Positions 59,851 to 64,000 of a stretch of DNA of 64,000 nucleotides are shown here, one piece after another (within the stretch, counting starts at the first letter, position 1; the number at the start of each line of letters is the position of its first letter). The stretch comes from Liolophura sinensis (taxonomy: Eukaryota > Mollusca > Polyplacophora > Chitonida > Chitonidae). The position numbers and the translations under genes are program-made. Where the stretch lies: NCBI RefSeq assembly GCF_032854445.1, contig NC_088300.1:52674984-52738983 (forward strand). The letters run 5' to 3'. The notes beneath the pieces are model-generated. The model did no database searches and was not told where the DNA came from. It saw nothing but the letters and a program-made list of their open reading frames with translations.

Positions 59851-60893
59851 GATGCTGCTAGGGCAGTCTGAAATAAACAAAAAAGTTGTTATCCAAAAAG
59901 GTATTCTCCTGCTTCATGTTTCACAATTTTCTAATTGCCACTAGAAAAAAGATCTACAGATTATTACAAACTGCCATTAAGTTAGATCTATTCATTGCAT
60001 TGTACATGTGCTTAAGGCTGAAGTGTTGACAGAAGTGCTGAAGGTTTTGAGTGCATTGCTCGGTATTTTTTGGTTAATGCCACATACAGCTTCATGTTTT
60101 GTTTCTGTAGATCTCTATATCATGTATTCTCAGTAAATTGAATATAAATAATTTTGACTGTTAGATCAAAATTAAGATACGGCTTACCATGATGGCTCAG
60201 GAGCATGTTCAACTGTCCCACAGTGAAAAACACTGTTCTCTTATAGACTAGTACTCATTTGAAACCGCAAACATTGCGGACATATAAAAGCATTCATTTG
60301 TATCTCAAAGCTGTTAAGGATGTTTTAATGATCCGCCCAGTGTGAACATTTGGGAATTTAGGAAGCAGAACAAGCAGAATCATTCATGAGTAAATGAAAT
60401 ATGTATGTATGTACACTGTAAAGCCAGATTGTCTGTTTTAAAAAACACCAGTACATTCAGCTTAAGCTACATGCACAGGCTGTAAGTAGAAAATGAAAGA
60501 GTCTGTGAGCTGATCAGATATCTAGAGTTCATGTGGATGTTTCTGTCAAAACATAATGATAGATGTAAATGTGTGGCTCTGTGTGTCAAATTTTGCTTTG
60601 TGTGCAATATAACTACTCCAGATATTATCTGCTTGTTTTTTAGGGGGTTTTTTGTTACATTAAATCAACTTCGAAAATCCACTCCATCTCTACGGAAGTG
60701 TTGTATATTTAAAGGAGAAGAAAACTTTAAAAAATGACACTATAGGCTGAAAAGAGCACATGTTGGGTAGGTTCCTGTAAGCATACAAGAACATCAGGTC
60801 TGGAGAACATATTCCATGAAGAAGAATCTCCTGTAGTATATGTGGTGTGTTAACGTTTGTCTTATATATAAATTTACCTCGTTCTTCTGGCCC
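59851..60893. other. Intergenic DNA
   Basis: No gene or assigned repeat. Confidence 0.35.
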
Positions 60894-61099
60894 CCGGGAT
60901 CACAAAGCGATCTTAGACTTAAGTCAAAATTTCTGTCAATAAATTTGGTATTTACCTTTCTTTTAATATAATTGGAATTTGTTGGACAATAACTACCCAG
61001 AATACCCAAGCAATAAATTGTCCTTGTTACACAAGAAAGAACAATTTTAAAGTGATTTGAAATTTTGACTTAAGTCCAAGATCGCTCAATGAGGGCGGG
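60894..61099. mobile_element. Short MITE with about 40-bp terminal inverted repeats
   Basis: The left arm agcgatcttagacttaagtc followed by aaaatttc is inverted on the right as gaaattttgacttaagtcca then agatcgct. The outer parts (cccgggatcacaa and its counterpart gagggcggg) are less conserved. The interior of about 120 bases is AT-rich and non-coding. Confidence 0.7.
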
Positions 61100-61267
61100 T
61101 ACACCAGCTGATCAACATGTAAAACTCTGTTTTCCTTTATTTGTCGAATTTCCAAAACTTTTGCAATTTTCTTGTATACACATCTATAAACATTATCCAC
61201 TGAAAACACAAAGGGTAGATTGTACATGTATGTATAAAATGCTTTATTCCAGATCTAGATGCAGGCC

Positions 61268-61365
61268 ATGATTTAGTGGTTAGAGAACGCCATCTTATAT
61301 TAAAGTGATAAATTATTGAGTATGGCATTGAACAACAATCAAGGAAAGATAAATAAATAAATATT
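61268..61365 (+). repeat. Short, internally deleted SINE-like element
   Basis: tRNA-like gatttagtggttagagaac is followed after about 30 bases by gagtatggcattgaacaaca and a gataaataaataaata tail. It looks like a family A relative lacking the central core. Confidence 0.5.
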
Positions 61366-64000
61366 GCAGCTCTGTGAATTTATGAAGGCATTTTCTTAGA
61401 AGTTGGTTTCAACTTTGTTTATTTGTGACGATAATGAGATATGAAGAAGCATTTAGATGACTGGCATTGATCTGGTCACAGATATGGCCTGATCCCTGCA
61501 CTGAAATCTGGTCAGACCAAGCTGACGGCACGCTTTACCACACCAAGATCAAGCAAAGAACATACATCAAATAAAAAAGTCATTTGGAAGGATGGGTTTT
61601 GGGGGTGATTGTTCATGTATGGAGAAGAGGGCTTTGTGTCCAGTGATCCATTTGAGTAGTGCTCGTCTGGAAATGAAGCAAGTGCTGTTTGCAGAGCTGG
61701 CTAATGACTTAACCTCTGTGTCAGTGTGCAATGCCTGGATGATTGCTTGACCTTCTACACAAACTACATTCCTACTCTCTACACTGGTGACAGTTTAAGT
61801 TGTTAAAAATTCTTCTGCGCACATATATTGAGCACTTGTCACATTCGAATTATCTTTACTTCCTGTTAAAATGGAAAATGGAGTGGAATCCAATTAGCAG
61901 AGCTGTCAAGAAGAAAATGAGAGAGATGTCATATCTTTTTTTTTTTTTGCCATTGCATATGTTTCCAGATGAAGGTTAGTCTGGTCATATTGATTTGAGA
62001 TGAATCGTTTTAATTTTTTCTAAATCTTGTAAAAATGTAAATTGAATTCCACACAAATGTACACTCAGGGATGCAGTCTTGCATTTGAAAAAGGTAACAT
62101 TCAACATTTCTACCCAAGTAAAAATGTTTAATTTACAAGATTCGAAACTTGTTTAAAGGTGTGATGAAGGGAGGGAAACTGCATGTCTATAGTGAAACAT
62201 GCCCAAGGAGTACATAAATACATCTACATGTGTTTTTACATCGTACGTGGATCTACATGTAGTTTTGTCGGAGCTGATGGCTGGCTAATGTGAGGACAAA
62301 TGGAGCGTAGTGGCTTTGATTTGGCATTTGAACATTTCTGTCTCTAAGGTGTTTTATTCCTGAAACAGAGGGGTTGGTGGTAGACGGTGAGTTGGAGGGG
62401 GTGGGGTGGGGGAAAGTAACATTGACTTGACACAGTGTGGTCAGAACAGTCAATTTCAGACAATTTCTACCTACAAGCATCAACTAAGCGAACTCAGCAT
62501 GAAAGTATTCCACGTTCTACATGTATGGATGTACATTGTAAAATACTTGAAGTAACTAAAGGGTCCTGCTCATGCTGTGACAAAATATGACTTATTCAGC
62601 AATTTGAAAAATGTTGTGACAAAATGTTATGACAAAAACTGTGCCACAATGTAAAACATTAATTTTGTCACAGTGTGGAAAATTAATAATTCAGCTTCTG
62701 TTTTACTGTAACTTTACTGTTTAAATGAAAATGAATCATTGAAACACATTTATTAATAACTGAAAATTGTTTATACTAGCTTTGATGATGTAGTATTCCC
62801 GGGGAACAGTTTTGGATTAAATCTAGGTATGTATGTGAACCATTCCAATCCCCCTACCTTACCACAATCTGAACAGGGGAGTTTTGACATCAAAGTCTTT
62901 AAAGGTAACAAATGCATCATGTGACTCCAAAATGTTAAGCAACTTTGTTGTCATTAATTATAAATACCAGTTACCACTCTGTCAGGGGGCCACAATGATA
63001 TCCCTTACGTCCAGGAACTTTTTTAAGTTCACGAACGCCCAGCTCGGCAATTTTCTCCATTCATTAACTCAAAATTGCTTTTTGAGACACTTGTAGTAAA
63101 TGTAATAAAAAAAAATTGCCTAGCATTTCTCAGACAAGTCACATGGTACAACAGAACTCCGTGTAAATGTACTTTCAGCGTTGATATTTTGAACTGGAAA
63201 CTCCCCTATCACAACATTGAAGCATTAAGAAAATGGGTGTTATTGTATCATTTTACTGCGTGTTAAAATACATTTGTTCACCATTAAATTATGTTTATTC
63301 TGTCTAGGCCTAGATCTGGTACTACTTATTTAGATGTGATTGAAATGCATAACTAATCCTGCCTTGCATATCAGATATACAGGTAAATATTCTGCTGAAA
63401 TCAGGGCACACCAAAGTCAGATATTTCTATCTCAGAGGGTAAATTTGTATAGCTCTCTAATAATGGGATTTTAACTCTGTATGAAAAGCTTTTGATTTTA
63501 AAAGCAAAACTTTATTTTGGCAAAAATTATGCTAACATGATTTGACAGAAGTAATTAAGAGAGCGCCTCTTCATTCTGTACATGGTTTGTTTTTGTTGTC
63601 TTAGAGCTGCATCTTGACATGTCAATATGGCACAGATATTCACACTAATGGATGGCCTTTAGGATATGATATATTGCTGGCAACAGTTGGATTTGTTTCT
63701 ACCCCAAGGGTATAAATCTTCAATTTTGGGAGGAAATTGTCGGCTGAAGTTAAAATTTGTTTATTCCAATTGATTTCTTCCGCCCACTGTTCTGTCCAGT
63801 CTTCCTTTATTTCTCAAGTTGTGAAACAAAAACTCTGCCTGAAACTGATTCTCCAGTGCAAAGTTCAATCATTCTTGTTCATTAACTCTAATGGTGCAGT
63901 CTAACAGTTCTACAGGTTTGTTTTTTGCTCATGCAATTTCCCCACAAGATCTACTGATCTTAAAGCCTTTGCTTTAAGATACACTGTGCGTGGCTAAATG
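61366..64000. other. Gene-poor terminal region
   Basis: No coding exon is supported. Bases 61440-61800 are less AT-rich and non-repetitive, a possible conserved non-coding segment. The remainder holds only short open frames without domains. Confidence 0.3.

Overview
The window is eukaryotic nuclear DNA from an invertebrate animal. The signs are intron-rich genes with GT/AG splice sites, low-GC intergenic DNA, tRNA-derived SINEs, MITEs and satellites. The SINE types and the gene set fit a lophotrochozoan (mollusc, brachiopod or annelid grade); this is inference, because no diagnostic clade marker is present.

Layout. (1) 1-7058: two tandem BTB-BACK-PHR genes (BTBD6/BTBD3-like, + strand). The first is cut by the window edge and the second is complete in two exons. 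Both have a phase-2 intron at the same codon, and a weak relic of a third copy lies near 8.7-9.0 kb. (2) 9-14 kb: two non-autonomous DNA transposons and a small unrecognised spliced gene (about 11.86-13.05 kb). (3) 14437-15477: an uninterrupted FADS6-like fatty acid desaturase. (4) 15.5-24.8 kb: gene-poor and rich in mobile elements (SINEs, a dead hAT-type transposase, TIR elements, a local duplication). (5) 24862-43483: the main gene. I could assemble 20 coding exons with fully consistent phases into a protein of about 1183 residues: extended Tudor domain, coiled coil, two duplicated RG-rich exons, a basic linker, an alpha-helical MIF4G-like domain, a long disordered C-terminus and a terminal CCHC zinc knuckle. 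I do not recall this architecture as a named family and consider it the best candidate for something undescribed. It suggests an RNA or germ-granule factor tied to translation. (6) 43.5-64 kb: gene-poor. It holds the 3' part of an unrecognised gene (three phase-compatible exons, 47286-57950), several SINEs with clear target-site duplications, a 1.8-kb satellite built from 69-bp units in a 290-bp higher-order repeat, and a few structured non-coding segments that could be conserved regulatory DNA.

How the genes relate: apart from the tandem BTB pair there is no sign of functional clustering. BTB-BACK-PHR proteins are typically Cul3 ubiquitin-ligase adaptors, the FADS6-like protein is an ER-membrane lipid enzyme, and the Tudor/MIF4G protein probably acts in mRNA or small-RNA regulation. 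No CRISPR array, rRNA gene or functional tRNA gene was seen; the tRNA-like sequences are SINE heads.
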